From NCBI GenBank assembly GCA_030430575.1, contig JAUIKF010000022.1, positions 1-64,000 of the forward strand: a DNA stretch of 64,000 bases. Reading direction: 5' to 3'. Source of the stretch: Bacteroidia bacterium (GTDB lineage: Bacteria > Bacteroidota > Bacteroidia > J057). A program made the translations under genes and the position numbers. The first letter of the stretch is position 1, and each line of letters opens with the position of its first letter. This document shows, piece by piece, positions 7,954 through 15,794 of the stretch. The notes beneath the pieces were generated by a model, which saw only the letters and a list, made by a program, of their open reading frames with translations, did no database searches and was not told the DNA's origin.

Positions 7954-9030
7954 ATGAGCATGAAGAACAAGAAACTCATACGATTTGACTGGGCTATTAA
8001 GAAATTGCTTCGAGACAAAGCAAACTTTGATATTTTAGAAGGCTTACTGAGTGTTTTGCTAAATGAAGATATTCTGATTCAGCAAATTCTAGACAGTGAA
8101 AGCAATAAAGATGATGCGGATGATAAACACAATCGGGTAGATATTCTCGTCGAAAATAGCAAAGGAGAGTTGGTTATTGTAGAGGTGCAAAATAGTAAGG
8201 AATACGATTATTTTCATCGCATCCTCTATGGAACTTCAAAAGCTATTGCTGAACATATAGGGGAAGGAAAGCCTTATGCAGAGGTGAAAAAGGTGATTTC
8301 AATTACCATTGCTTATTTTGACCTCGGGCAAGGGGAAGATTATGTCTATCATGGTACGAATACTTTCAAAGGCATTCACAAAGGAGATATTCTCACCCTG
8401 GCAAGTCGTCAAAAAGAATTGTACGAAAAGGAAGCGGCCTATGAGATATTTCCTGAATACTGGTTGTTGAAAGTGGATAAATTCGATGATCAAGTCAGAG
8501 ATAAATTAGATGAGTGGATCTATTTTTTGAAGAACGGAGAGGTACAAGAAAGCTTCTCAGCAAAGGGATTGGAGGCTGCGAGTCAAAAACTAGATTCGAT
8601 GAACCTGACTGAAGAAGAGCAGAAGGATTATCAAAGATATCTAAAACACCTACGTGATATTGCCAGCATCAACCATACGCAAATGGCTGATATACAGAAG
8701 ATTATTGAGGAGTCGGAGAAAAAAGTACAGGAATCAGAGAAAAAAGTACAGGAATCAGAGAAAAAAGTACAAGAATCAGAGAAAAAAGTACAGGAATCAG
8801 AGAAAAAAGTACAGGAATCGGAGAAAAAAGTACAGGAATCGGAGAAAAAAGCAGAAGAATCAGAGAAAAAAGCAGAAAAAATGCAGCTTCATATAAAGGA
8901 ACAGGAAGAGCAGAAAAAACAAGCAATCCTAGGGTTTTATCAAAATGGGATTCCCATCTCAATCATAGCCAGTTCAATGAATCTATCTGAAGAAGAAGTC
9001 GAAGCAATTGTCAAAAATTTGTTGAGATAA
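7954..9030 (+). CDS. Rpn/PD-(D/E)XK nuclease family (putative transposase-type) protein with heptad repeat
   Basis: A 358-residue protein of the Rpn / PD-(D/E)XK nuclease 'family transposase' group. The nuclease core shows RVDILVEN (catalytic Asp, near residue 68) and IVEVQNSKEYDYFHR (E-x-Q) within the first 100 residues. Known E. coli Rpn proteins promote RecA-independent recombination; some relatives act in phage defence. Residues 253-308 are eight in-frame copies of a seven-residue unit (ESEKKVQ x6, ESEKKAE x2), a strong heptad coiled coil, followed by a short C-terminal helix-turn-helix-like tail (LSEEEVEAIVKNLL). The DNA is clearly more AT-rich than flanking genes, suggesting horizontal acquisition. 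Start chosen at the first ATG (MSMKNKK). Confidence 0.8.
   Translation: MSMKNKKLIRFDWAIKKLLRDKANFDILEGLLSVLLNEDILIQQILDSESNKDDADDKHNRVDILVENSKGELVIVEVQNSKEYDYFHRILYGTSKAIAEHIGEGKPYAEVKKVISITIAYFDLGQGEDYVYHGTNTFKGIHKGDILTLASRQKELYEKEAAYEIFPEYWLLKVDKFDDQVRDKLDEWIYFLKNGEVQESFSAKGLEAASQKLDSMNLTEEEQKDYQRYLKHLRDIASINHTQMADIQKIIEESEKKVQESEKKVQESEKKVQESEKKVQESEKKVQESEKKVQESEKKAEESEKKAEKMQLHIKEQEEQKKQAILGFYQNGIPISIIASSMNLSEEEVEAIVKNLLR
8710..8877 (+). repeat. Eight 21-bp tandem repeats inside the Rpn-like gene
   Basis: Eight consecutive 21-bp units, each encoding ESEKKVQ or ESEKKAE. The first six units are almost identical at the DNA level and the last two differ at the Val/Gln codons. Because the unit is a multiple of three, copy-number change by slippage would keep the frame and only lengthen or shorten the coiled coil. 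Confidence 0.9.
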
Positions 9031-9078
9031 ATTTTATTGCTACGTCTCATGAGGGTGAACTTATAAAGAGAACCCCCA

Positions 9079-9459
9079 ATGAGCCCTTCTTCAACCAACG
9101 CCTGCAAGGTATTCCTATACCTTGTCATCCAGTTAGGCCTGAACAGCCTGACAGCCCAGCTCGCAGCGCCGCCTGCAACGATTCGGATCCAATCCGAATA
9201 CTTCCTGGGAACCAATTCCCTCAAATGTAAATACGAGTACTACTACCATGCCTGGTCTGAACAGAAGGTCCGTCATGGGCGCTTTTCTGCATGGGATACG
9301 AAAGGCCGCCTCCGGCAAAAGGCGACCTATCTGCATGGAAAGCTGGATGGAATTGTGCTGTATTATAATAAGCGAGGCAAGGTCGTGAAGCAGGTCACTT
9401 ACCTCCTGGGAGGAAAGGTCAGTGCCTTTCGACCCAAGAAAGGAGGGCAAAAGTCATGA
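9079..9459 (+). CDS. Small exported protein with MORN/YwqK-like repeats, head of the T2SS-like operon
   Basis: A 126-residue protein with a plausible signal peptide (hydrophobic segment 10-25, cleavage after LTAQ). The mature part contains YYYHAWSEQKVRHGRFSAWD, RLRQKATYLHGKLDGIVLYY and GKVVKQVTYLLGGK, which resemble the MORN-like repeats of YwqK 'antitoxin-repeat' proteins. Such repeats are common in exported Bacteroidota proteins and their function is unknown. It overlaps the secretin start by 4 bp (ATGA at 9456-9459), implying translational coupling. A pilotin-like or secretin-accessory job is possible, but it has no lipobox and this is inference only. Confidence 0.6.
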   Translation: MSPSSTNACKVFLYLVIQLGLNSLTAQLAAPPATIRIQSEYFLGTNSLKCKYEYYYHAWSEQKVRHGRFSAWDTKGRLRQKATYLHGKLDGIVLYYNKRGKVVKQVTYLLGGKVSAFRPKKGGQKS

Positions 9460-11501
9460 AAACACTTTCCTTTTGTACCCAATTGATCATCAGTATATTA
9501 CTGTTCGTCGGAAGCCTCACTTCTGTGCAAGGCCAAACCGCTGAAGATGTATTGACGAAGCAACTCGATTCTCTCGTTCACGTCATTCCAGGGCTCAACG
9601 AGCGAACGACCCTGTCGCTCCGCGACGTGCCGCTGCACGAGTACGTGCGCGCCATCGGCATGGCCCATCATATCAACCTCTTCATCGAAGATACGCCCCA
9701 CCTGCGCATGACACATAACCTCAAGGACGAACCTATCCGGTCTGTGATTCAGTTTGTCTGTACCCATTTTCACTACAAAATAACAGTTGTTGGTACGATC
9801 ATTAACTTTGTCCCCAATCCTCCACCCGCCCCACCACAGCCCTTGCCAGTTGCCAAAATCCCTGACATCCAGTTTGCAGATGGGAAGCTTTCCATGGACC
9901 TTCAGGCGGATAGCTTATTTCAGGTGGTCCGGGCCATTTCGGCCCTGACGGGCCAGAAAGTCATCATTCGTGCGGGCACGGATCGGCTGGTGCGGCTGTT
10001 CACGCCGCCGACAGAGCTGGCGCTGGCGCTTAAGCTCTTGGCTGAGGCCAATGACCTCACCTTGCGCCAGACGCGCAAAGGGTATTATGTCTTGGATGCC
10101 CTGCAACCTTTCGTCAACGGCGGCGAATCTGTGCCGCGGTCTGCAAGTCAAGGCTCATTATCCGTGGAGGCGTTTGTGGATGGAGAGAAGCGATATGTGC
10201 AAATGGCTGCGCAGAAAGCGGACCTGGGAATGCTGGTACAGGCATTGTTTGAAGAAGCGAATGCAGACTTCTTGGTGTTTGGGGAATTGCAAGGGCAGGT
10301 GAGTATGCAGTTGGAAGCGATGACCCTTGACGAAGTGCTCCGCTACCTCTTTCAAGGCACTGATTTTACCTATCGCAAAGATGTGGATCTCTACTTGATA
10401 GGCCCCAAGGACTTGCCGGGCCTTCAAAAAGTGGAGATTGTCAAGCTGCGCTTTCGTCCAACAGACCAAGCTCTTTCCCTCATTCCTGGCGGCAAAATGA
10501 CTGCGCAAAGCAATTCCGCTCGCCCTTCTGCTCGCGCCCCGATTCAATCTCCCTCCAACAATAATTCCCCTTTTTCCTCCCGACAATCTACGAATAGCCC
10601 ATCAGGGAACTATTTCACCCAAAACCAAGCCGCTCGCATGACGGTTCGGGGCGTAGAACTGGTGGAATATCCCGAATTGAATCGGATCATCCTGAAAGGC
10701 CCTACAGATGAAGTGGAAGCCCTTGCGAGCTTTTTGCGGGAGATCGATCAGCCGATTCCGATGGTCAAGGTGGAGATGATTGTGGTGGAAGTAAATAAAA
10801 ACCAATCCTTGCAAACGGGCCTTCAGGCGGGCATCGGCGGTACGCCTGACTCTTCGGGCACCAGTCTTTTTCCTACCCTTAATACCCAAGTTAATGGCAC
10901 CCAACTCAATGAGGCCATGCAATCATCTGGCATTCCGTTTTTGCAATCTCTCGGAACGCTAAGTCCGAATTTTTACCTGCGCTTGCAGGCGCAAGAAGCA
11001 CGCGGAGATGTCCAGATCCGGATGCGGCCAGTATTATCTATGCTAAATGGAAGAGAAGCTTCCCTCACGATTGGTCAGACCCAATATTACCTGTTGGAAA
11101 CCACGACAAACAGCTCCGGCGCGGTCAATAATTTCCAACAATTCTCTCAACAATTTACCGAAATAGAGGCCAATGTGACCCTGACGATCAGGCCCTTTAT
11201 CTCGGAAGACAATATGGTGACCCTAGACGTCGCCCCTGACTTCAGTACGCCCGTCGGCACCTTCAGTGCCAATACCCCGCCTACCATCGCTACCCGCCGA
11301 TTTGACTCTAGCATCCGTGTCAAAAACGGCGAGACTTTTGTCCTCGGTGGACTCACTCAGGAAGAAAGCAGCCGCAGCAATAGCGGGGTGCCTTTTCTGA
11401 GTCGATTGCCCATTCTGAAGTGGTTTTTGGGCAATAACCAGCGCAGTCGGAGCGAATCCTCCTTGATGATTTATATCACGCCCATCATTTATTATCACTG
11501 A
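9456..11501 (+). CDS. Type II secretion/type IV pilus secretin (GspD/PilQ-like)
   Basis: A 681-residue outer-membrane secretin. It has a signal peptide (ending SVQGQ), three STN/N-domain-like units (about 45-115, 145-215 and 240-320), a Ser/Asn-rich linker (about 345-385), an N1-type domain with VEYPELNRIILKG, and the C-terminal secretin beta-barrel domain. The latter includes VEMIVVEVNKNQ, the VKNGETFVLGGLTQEE signature and the terminal P(F)LSRLPILKWFLGN. Secretins form the double-walled gated channel through which pseudopilus-pushed substrates or pili exit. It is translationally coupled to the gene upstream and 2 bp from the gene downstream, forming the first core gene of the cluster. Confidence 0.92.
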   Translation: MKTLSFCTQLIISILLFVGSLTSVQGQTAEDVLTKQLDSLVHVIPGLNERTTLSLRDVPLHEYVRAIGMAHHINLFIEDTPHLRMTHNLKDEPIRSVIQFVCTHFHYKITVVGTIINFVPNPPPAPPQPLPVAKIPDIQFADGKLSMDLQADSLFQVVRAISALTGQKVIIRAGTDRLVRLFTPPTELALALKLLAEANDLTLRQTRKGYYVLDALQPFVNGGESVPRSASQGSLSVEAFVDGEKRYVQMAAQKADLGMLVQALFEEANADFLVFGELQGQVSMQLEAMTLDEVLRYLFQGTDFTYRKDVDLYLIGPKDLPGLQKVEIVKLRFRPTDQALSLIPGGKMTAQSNSARPSARAPIQSPSNNNSPFSSRQSTNSPSGNYFTQNQAARMTVRGVELVEYPELNRIILKGPTDEVEALASFLREIDQPIPMVKVEMIVVEVNKNQSLQTGLQAGIGGTPDSSGTSLFPTLNTQVNGTQLNEAMQSSGIPFLQSLGTLSPNFYLRLQAQEARGDVQIRMRPVLSMLNGREASLTIGQTQYYLLETTTNSSGAVNNFQQFSQQFTEIEANVTLTIRPFISEDNMVTLDVAPDFSTPVGTFSANTPPTIATRRFDSSIRVKNGETFVLGGLTQEESSRSNSGVPFLSRLPILKWFLGNNQRSRSESSLMIYITPIIYYH

Positions 11502-11503
11502 TC

Positions 11504-12598
11504 ATGAAATGGCTATCCTATATCGGCTGGTTTGGGCTGAATCGACTGCTCGTGGTTGCGCCAGATACGAATGGTGGCGGTTACCATCTAGGCATTTGTC
11601 ATAAGCGAAAAAATGCCCTTTCCGTCTCAGAAATGACCTTTTGTGAAGCTGAAGCATTGCCCAAAAAGCTGGATGCGTTTGGCGATCTACCCATCGTTTT
11701 GCGGGTGGATTCGGAGGAAATTATCACGGGGAAGATTAGGGAGGACGAAGATCCGCTGTTCGCAGTATTAGGCGTGAAGGTAGATGCGCCCAAAGCATTT
11801 TGGGTGCAGAAGCTACCGCAAGCCGATGGCTCGGTACATGTCGCGGTGGCGCGTCGCGATGCACTAGCTGAATGGGCAAAGCCCTTCGCACAAGTCGCGG
11901 AACGCGTAGTGTTTTGGAGCCTGAGTGACGTGGGGATGCAGTATGTAGCAGGGGCGGAGGAAATGGATGAAAACGAAGCGAATCTACTAGGTACAGCCAT
12001 CCATGCTCACCTCGGCCTGGCCGAAGGGGCGTATGCGAAGCGGGCTACCGACTTTCATGCTAATCATCTGTGGGTCAGACGATTGGTGATCACTTTGGTC
12101 GTGCTCTTGGGACTGTTGTGTCTAGGATTTGTCGCTGACAAAGCTTTGGGGCATCAGATAAAATCGGAGAAAGCGCGGCTGAGTGAGTCGGCCCCTGATC
12201 GTCAGAAGCTTGACTCCCTGGAATCGGCGATTGCTGATGTGGAAGAAGTGCTGGCGACTTATGAAGCATTTGACCTGAATCCCAGCCGCCATGCTTACTG
12301 GCTCGACCAGATTGCTCGTAACTGTCCCCCCTCCGTTCATCTCCAAGGCTTGTATCTTTTCCCCAATGAACAACGCCTCAAAAAGTTAGACCGGACGCTA
12401 CTGGATGACCCACCAGCGATGGCTATTTCAGGCAGGACAACCGCCGCAGAAGATGTGGCGCTTTTGCTCCAAAACCTTCAATCCCGTCCCTTTTTTTCAA
12501 GAATCGAAACCCTTAAGAGTGAATATAACCACCCCAAACAGGCTTATGAATTTGTCTTGCTGGGATGGATGGGAATTATTGATGGAGTAATGGATTAA
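11504..12598 (+). CDS. PilM-PilN/GspL-like inner membrane assembly protein
   Basis: A 364-residue bitopic protein with an N-terminal cytoplasmic part of about 185 residues, one transmembrane helix (about 191-212, LVITLVVLLGLLCLGFVAD), a coiled coil, and a periplasmic PilN-like domain (NCPPSVHLQGLYL...AISGRTTAAEDVALLLQNLQ). The layout matches GspL, or a fused PilM+PilN, which link the GspE ATPase to the platform. Position directly after the secretin (2-bp gap) and before a PilO-like gene supports this. The cytoplasmic domain is weakly conserved, so the assignment rests on the C-terminal half, topology and context. Confidence 0.7.
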   Translation: MKWLSYIGWFGLNRLLVVAPDTNGGGYHLGICHKRKNALSVSEMTFCEAEALPKKLDAFGDLPIVLRVDSEEIITGKIREDEDPLFAVLGVKVDAPKAFWVQKLPQADGSVHVAVARRDALAEWAKPFAQVAERVVFWSLSDVGMQYVAGAEEMDENEANLLGTAIHAHLGLAEGAYAKRATDFHANHLWVRRLVITLVVLLGLLCLGFVADKALGHQIKSEKARLSESAPDRQKLDSLESAIADVEEVLATYEAFDLNPSRHAYWLDQIARNCPPSVHLQGLYLFPNEQRLKKLDRTLLDDPPAMAISGRTTAAEDVALLLQNLQSRPFFSRIETLKSEYNHPKQAYEFVLLGWMGIIDGVMD

Positions 12599-12610
12599 TT
12601 ATTGATTGTT

Positions 12611-13153
12611 ATGCATGCCAAACGTTTACATATGCTGATTATCTGCCTGACTGCCATGGTGTTAGCTTCTCTATGGGTGGGCTTCAATTTGGGAAAAGGA
12701 GGGATAGAAAAGGTTAATCAATTGCAAAAAATACAGGCGCTTTCGAGCAATGCATCGCTAGTTCCTTCCCAACTCAAACAGCAGGAAGCACACCTAGCTA
12801 GCCTGGAACAGCAGGTAGATAGTATCCGCCAAAAGTGCGAGGCGCTTGGAAGTCCCATTGCCTTTGCGAGTTACCTGGAAGCGGCCTGCCGTAAGCACGA
12901 GGTACGACTGGTGACTATGCCTGGCATGCACCACACAGCAGAAACCCAAGCGAACCGAAAAGAGGAACGCTTCAGCCTGCAAGGCGATTTTCACAAGATA
13001 CTTCGGTTGTTATTTCAAGTGGAGCAAAAGGACCAGCTTGGAAGCGTAACGCGAACTTCCTTCACCTTACAGCAAGTTCGAGCAGGACATCTCAAGCGCC
13101 AACTGCTGATAGCAGACGTGGTGATGGAGCGGCCTGTAACGAAGTCGGATTAA
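12611..13153 (+). CDS. PilO/GspM-like inner membrane protein
   Basis: A 180-residue bitopic protein with an N-terminal membrane helix (residues about 5-25), a coiled-coil stalk (QLKQQEAHLASLEQQVDSIRQK) and a small ferredoxin-like periplasmic domain. This is the architecture of PilO/GspM, which dimerises with PilN/GspL under the pseudopilus. Translation is placed at the ATG at 12611; the frame also opens at a TTG at 12602, which is less likely. The assignment rests on fold pattern and gene order. Confidence 0.65.
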   Translation: MHAKRLHMLIICLTAMVLASLWVGFNLGKGGIEKVNQLQKIQALSSNASLVPSQLKQQEAHLASLEQQVDSIRQKCEALGSPIAFASYLEAACRKHEVRLVTMPGMHHTAETQANRKEERFSLQGDFHKILRLLFQVEQKDQLGSVTRTSFTLQQVRAGHLKRQLLIADVVMERPVTKSD

Positions 13154-13157
13154 GAGA

Positions 13158-13225
13158 AACCATATAAGAAATATAAGGGCATTTAAGCGACTTTACTTAT
13201 ATGATCTTATATGCCTTATATGGTT
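13158..13225. repeat. Palindromic spacer repeat, CCATATAAG family (copy 1, inside T2SS operon)
   Basis: Left arm AACCATATAAG... and right arm ...CTTATATGGTT are complementary over about 30 bp with small mismatches, with a short loop around 13190. Two more copies lie at 38128-38205 and 42586-42661 with nearly the same arms. It separates the PilO-like and PilP/GspC-like genes, and its right arm contains a spurious upstream ATG (13211). Confidence 0.8.
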
Positions 13226-13240
13226 CAAAAAATAAACAAA

Positions 13241-13726
13241 ATGAAACCCAAACGATCCCATAAACTCCTCATTCCAGCAGTCTTGCTGATCTGGGCGGGT
13301 GTCATCTTTAACTTGACTGATGGCTGTGAAAAGCACGTTGAAGCAACTCAACCTGTGGTTTCGGCCAGTCAACAATCTCTTGGTACCACTAGTGATAGCC
13401 TGACCTTATCACTCAATTACCCCGATCCATTCCTCAAAAACAACCCTTCTTTTTTCGCTAAAAATACCTCTTACACTAAGCCTCAATCAGCATTATCTCT
13501 TGGCGAAATTCACCACCAGAAAGAAGCACTTGTCCTCCCAGAGATGACCTTCCTGGGGGCCGTAGCGTCTTCGACACAGATCAGAGGCCTTTTGCAATTA
13601 GAAGGGTACCTCTATGATGTTGTAAAAGGGCAATCCCTCGGACATCTAACAGTGTTAGATGTGGAGCTAACCGCTATCTCTCTTCAGTATAAAGATTCCC
13701 TGATTTTATTAACCCAAGACCCATGA
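13241..13726 (+). CDS. PilP/GspC-like periplasmic protein of the T2SS-like cluster
   Basis: A 161-residue protein starting MKPKRSHK at 13241 (the in-frame ATG at 13211 lies in the palindrome and is rejected). One N-terminal membrane helix (about 8-24) precedes a Ser/Thr-rich linker. The compact C-terminal beta domain (LPEMTFLGAV..STQIRGLLQLEGYLYDVVKGQSLGHLTVLDVELTAISLQYKDSLILL) has the pattern of the PilP/GspC homology region. That domain contacts the secretin N0/N1 domains and couples inner and outer membrane parts. It overlaps the next gene by 4 bp (ATGA). Confidence 0.6.
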   Translation: MKPKRSHKLLIPAVLLIWAGVIFNLTDGCEKHVEATQPVVSASQQSLGTTSDSLTLSLNYPDPFLKNNPSFFAKNTSYTKPQSALSLGEIHHQKEALVLPEMTFLGAVASSTQIRGLLQLEGYLYDVVKGQSLGHLTVLDVELTAISLQYKDSLILLTQDP

Positions 13727-14949
13727 AACTCCCAGGTGGCGCCATGTTGTATTGTTTGATGATCTCCCTGGTCAGTGGTGGCCTGATGGGCAGTTATCTC
13801 TTGTTGAATTCCCTTCAGCAGCGCTTTCTCGACCGTGAACATGCGATGGTAATTGCGCAGGATAATTTGCATTCAGGCTTAACCTTGTTCCGAAGTACAC
13901 CTGAAGCTACCTACATGACTGACAGCCTTTTTGGCTCTGTCACAGATAGTTTTGAAGTGACCAGCGAGCCTTGGGGACTGTTCCAATTGGTATATGCCAA
14001 GGGCGTTCACGGAACGACTACTATAGGCCGAAGCGCATTGCTGGCCCAACAACCAACGGGACTCTGGAAAGCAGGGCTTTTTCTCGCAGACCAAGGGTTC
14101 CCTTTGTTGATAGCTGGGGACGTTCATCTATCAGGAGATCTCTATCTGCCGCGAGCGGGCCTTCAGACAGGCTACGTGCATGGCAAAGGGTTTTCAGGAC
14201 AACAGACTTATCACGGAACTTTGCACAGCAGTTTCCTCAAGGAAATAATGGCGCATTCTTCCTGCTTGCAGTCCATCCGAGATAGCCTGACACAAATTTC
14301 CCAGGAAGTACCTGACAAAGAGCAGGTTGTATTGAGAAATGTGAATCAAAAAAACGATTGGAACGAATCTGCTTTTTGCCTTCAATCTCCTTATCGACTC
14401 GAAATAGAAGCCTCCCTATTTGCAGGAAAATGCATTCTCCATAGTTCCCATGAATTGATCATCGGTGCTGACACGGAAATAAACCACGGGATATTATTTG
14501 CCCGAAAGATCACTTTTCAGTCTGGGTTTCAAGGGCGCGTGCAAGCATTTGCCACAGAATCTATTACCCTCGAATCAGGGGTAGAACTCGCTTATCCGAG
14601 CGTCCTGTATGTGGCAGGTGGGCGAATAACCCTTTCAGAAAATTGTGACATTGAAGGTGCTGTTTTACTGGATCACGCGATTTCGTCAAGCACAAATCTT
14701 CAACAAGCATTTTGCCATGTGGCAAAGGGTACCCAAATCACAGGGCATTTGCTATGTCAAGGCGCACTAGAACTGCGAGGCAGTGTTAAAGGTCATGTGA
14801 TGACTGATCAATTTATCCTAAAAACACCAGCAACTACTTTTCAAAATTACATGCTGGATGCGCGGATCGAAGGGGGAACCCTCGGCCCCAGTTATTTGAT
14901 GCCTTTATTACAGGAAAATGCGCCCTTAGAAATATTAGAATGGCTATGA
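13723..14949 (+). CDS. GspK/PilX-like minor pseudopilin with a beta-solenoid C-terminal domain
   Basis: A 408-residue protein. The N-terminus MKLPGG followed by a hydrophobic helix (AMLYCLMISLVSGGLMGSYLL) has a possible prepilin-peptidase site after Gly6 but no Glu at +5, as is usual for GspK, the tip pseudopilin. Residues from about 245 to 385 form successive short beta-rich turns (HELIIGADTEINHGILFA, ITLESGVELAYPSVLYVAGG, TLSENCDIEGAVLLD, TQITGHLLCQGALELRG) reminiscent of bactofilin/polymer-forming right-handed solenoids. I know of no named family with this combination. It overlaps both neighbours by 4 bp, so it belongs to the operon. The tip-cap role is inference. Confidence 0.55.
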   Translation: MKLPGGAMLYCLMISLVSGGLMGSYLLLNSLQQRFLDREHAMVIAQDNLHSGLTLFRSTPEATYMTDSLFGSVTDSFEVTSEPWGLFQLVYAKGVHGTTTIGRSALLAQQPTGLWKAGLFLADQGFPLLIAGDVHLSGDLYLPRAGLQTGYVHGKGFSGQQTYHGTLHSSFLKEIMAHSSCLQSIRDSLTQISQEVPDKEQVVLRNVNQKNDWNESAFCLQSPYRLEIEASLFAGKCILHSSHELIIGADTEINHGILFARKITFQSGFQGRVQAFATESITLESGVELAYPSVLYVAGGRITLSENCDIEGAVLLDHAISSSTNLQQAFCHVAKGTQITGHLLCQGALELRGSVKGHVMTDQFILKTPATTFQNYMLDARIEGGTLGPSYLMPLLQENAPLEILEWL

Positions 14950-15281
14950 AAGTAAAAGGAAATACCCTACTGGAGCTCGTCATGGGCATGGGCATTTTGG
15001 CCTTGGTATTTGTCCTGGGGATGGGAAGCCATCATCAGTTGGCAGGCATTTACTCGTCGCCCCAGCGCTTTCAGACGCAGGTGATCTTGGAGGAGATGCT
15101 GCAAGCCCCCTTTTCGGAGCTGTCGCCAGCAGATAGTGTGGTGGAATTGAGGGGGCGCGAGGTAAGGCGCCATTTGAAGGCCTTGGATGCCGAAGGCAGC
15201 CTGTGGGAAGTGACGGTGATGGCGCTTTGGGAGGGGCGGGTGTTGGGGGTGAGGAGGAGGATTGGGGAAATGATAGAATGA
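14946..15281 (+). CDS. Minor pseudopilin (GspI-like)
   Basis: A 111-residue protein with a class III prepilin signal: MKVKG then NTLLELVMGMGILALVFVLG, with cleavage after Gly5 and Glu at +5. The rest is a short domain, consistent with a GspI-type minor pseudopilin at the tip complex. The start at 14946 makes an ATGA overlap with the preceding gene; an ATG 6 bp upstream is also in frame. It is probably processed by the peptidase encoded at 17719. Confidence 0.7.
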   Translation: MKVKGNTLLELVMGMGILALVFVLGMGSHHQLAGIYSSPQRFQTQVILEEMLQAPFSELSPADSVVELRGREVRRHLKALDAEGSLWEVTVMALWEGRVLGVRRRIGEMIE

Positions 15282-15338
15282 GTGAATGATAGAATGATAG
15301 AATATAATGAGAAGATGAGTAAATGATTAGATGATAAA
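15282..15338. repeat. GATAGAATG-type simple repeat between pseudopilin genes
   Basis: This short spacer is composed of repeated ATGATAGAATG/GAATGA words. A related stretch lies at 56073-56110. No strong hairpin is visible. Confidence 0.5.
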
Positions 15339-15761
15339 ATGAAAAGACTTGCTGGTTTTACCCTTGTTGAGCTGATTGTGTCGATGGCTTTGATCGGTAT
15401 GATCTTGTTAATGGGGCAATATGTCTATATGACGCTGACGCGCTTCCATGTACAGTTTGTCGAGCGGATCGATACGACGTATGACAGCGGGCAGGCTGCG
15501 GCCATGTTGCGCTGGGATTGTTGGCGAGCAAGTGATGCGACGATGGAAGAAGGGGAGTTGGCCTTGTGGAATGCTGATGGGAACCTTCAGGCCAGGTATG
15601 AATTGGCAGATACGTTGCTGATTCGAAAAAAGGGTTCCTTAGCAGATACGCTCCGCTTTTATGGCTATTGGATGCCGTTACAGCCGGGGAAGATTCAGCT
15701 ACGAGATAGCCTGCTTCACCTCCAAATGAACTTTGAGATTGGCAGCGGAGCCATGCCTTAA
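15339..15761 (+). CDS. Minor pseudopilin (GspJ-like)
   Basis: A 140-residue protein with a textbook prepilin leader: MKRLAG, then FTLVELIVSMALIGMILLMGQYVYMTL, with cleavage after Gly6 and Glu at +5. The globular part (YDSGQAAAMLRWDCWRASDATMEEGELALWN) resembles GspJ, which forms the tip complex with GspI and GspK. It lies between the GspI-like and GspF genes in the same orientation. Confidence 0.75.
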   Translation: MKRLAGFTLVELIVSMALIGMILLMGQYVYMTLTRFHVQFVERIDTTYDSGQAAAMLRWDCWRASDATMEEGELALWNADGNLQARYELADTLLIRKKGSLADTLRFYGYWMPLQPGKIQLRDSLLHLQMNFEIGSGAMP

Positions 15762-15794
15762 TTTTCTGTAATTACCTTTAATAGCCTTCATATC

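Noticed and set aside
8654-8896. Lys/Arg-rich frame (80 codons, plus strand) and its antisense counterpart
   Set aside because: Both are shadows of the 21-bp tandem repeats inside the Rpn-like gene.
13211-13240. Upstream start (MPYMVQK) for the PilP/GspC-like gene
   Set aside because: These codons lie in the right arm of the CCATATAAG palindrome, and the ATG at 13241 gives a better membrane-anchor N-terminus.
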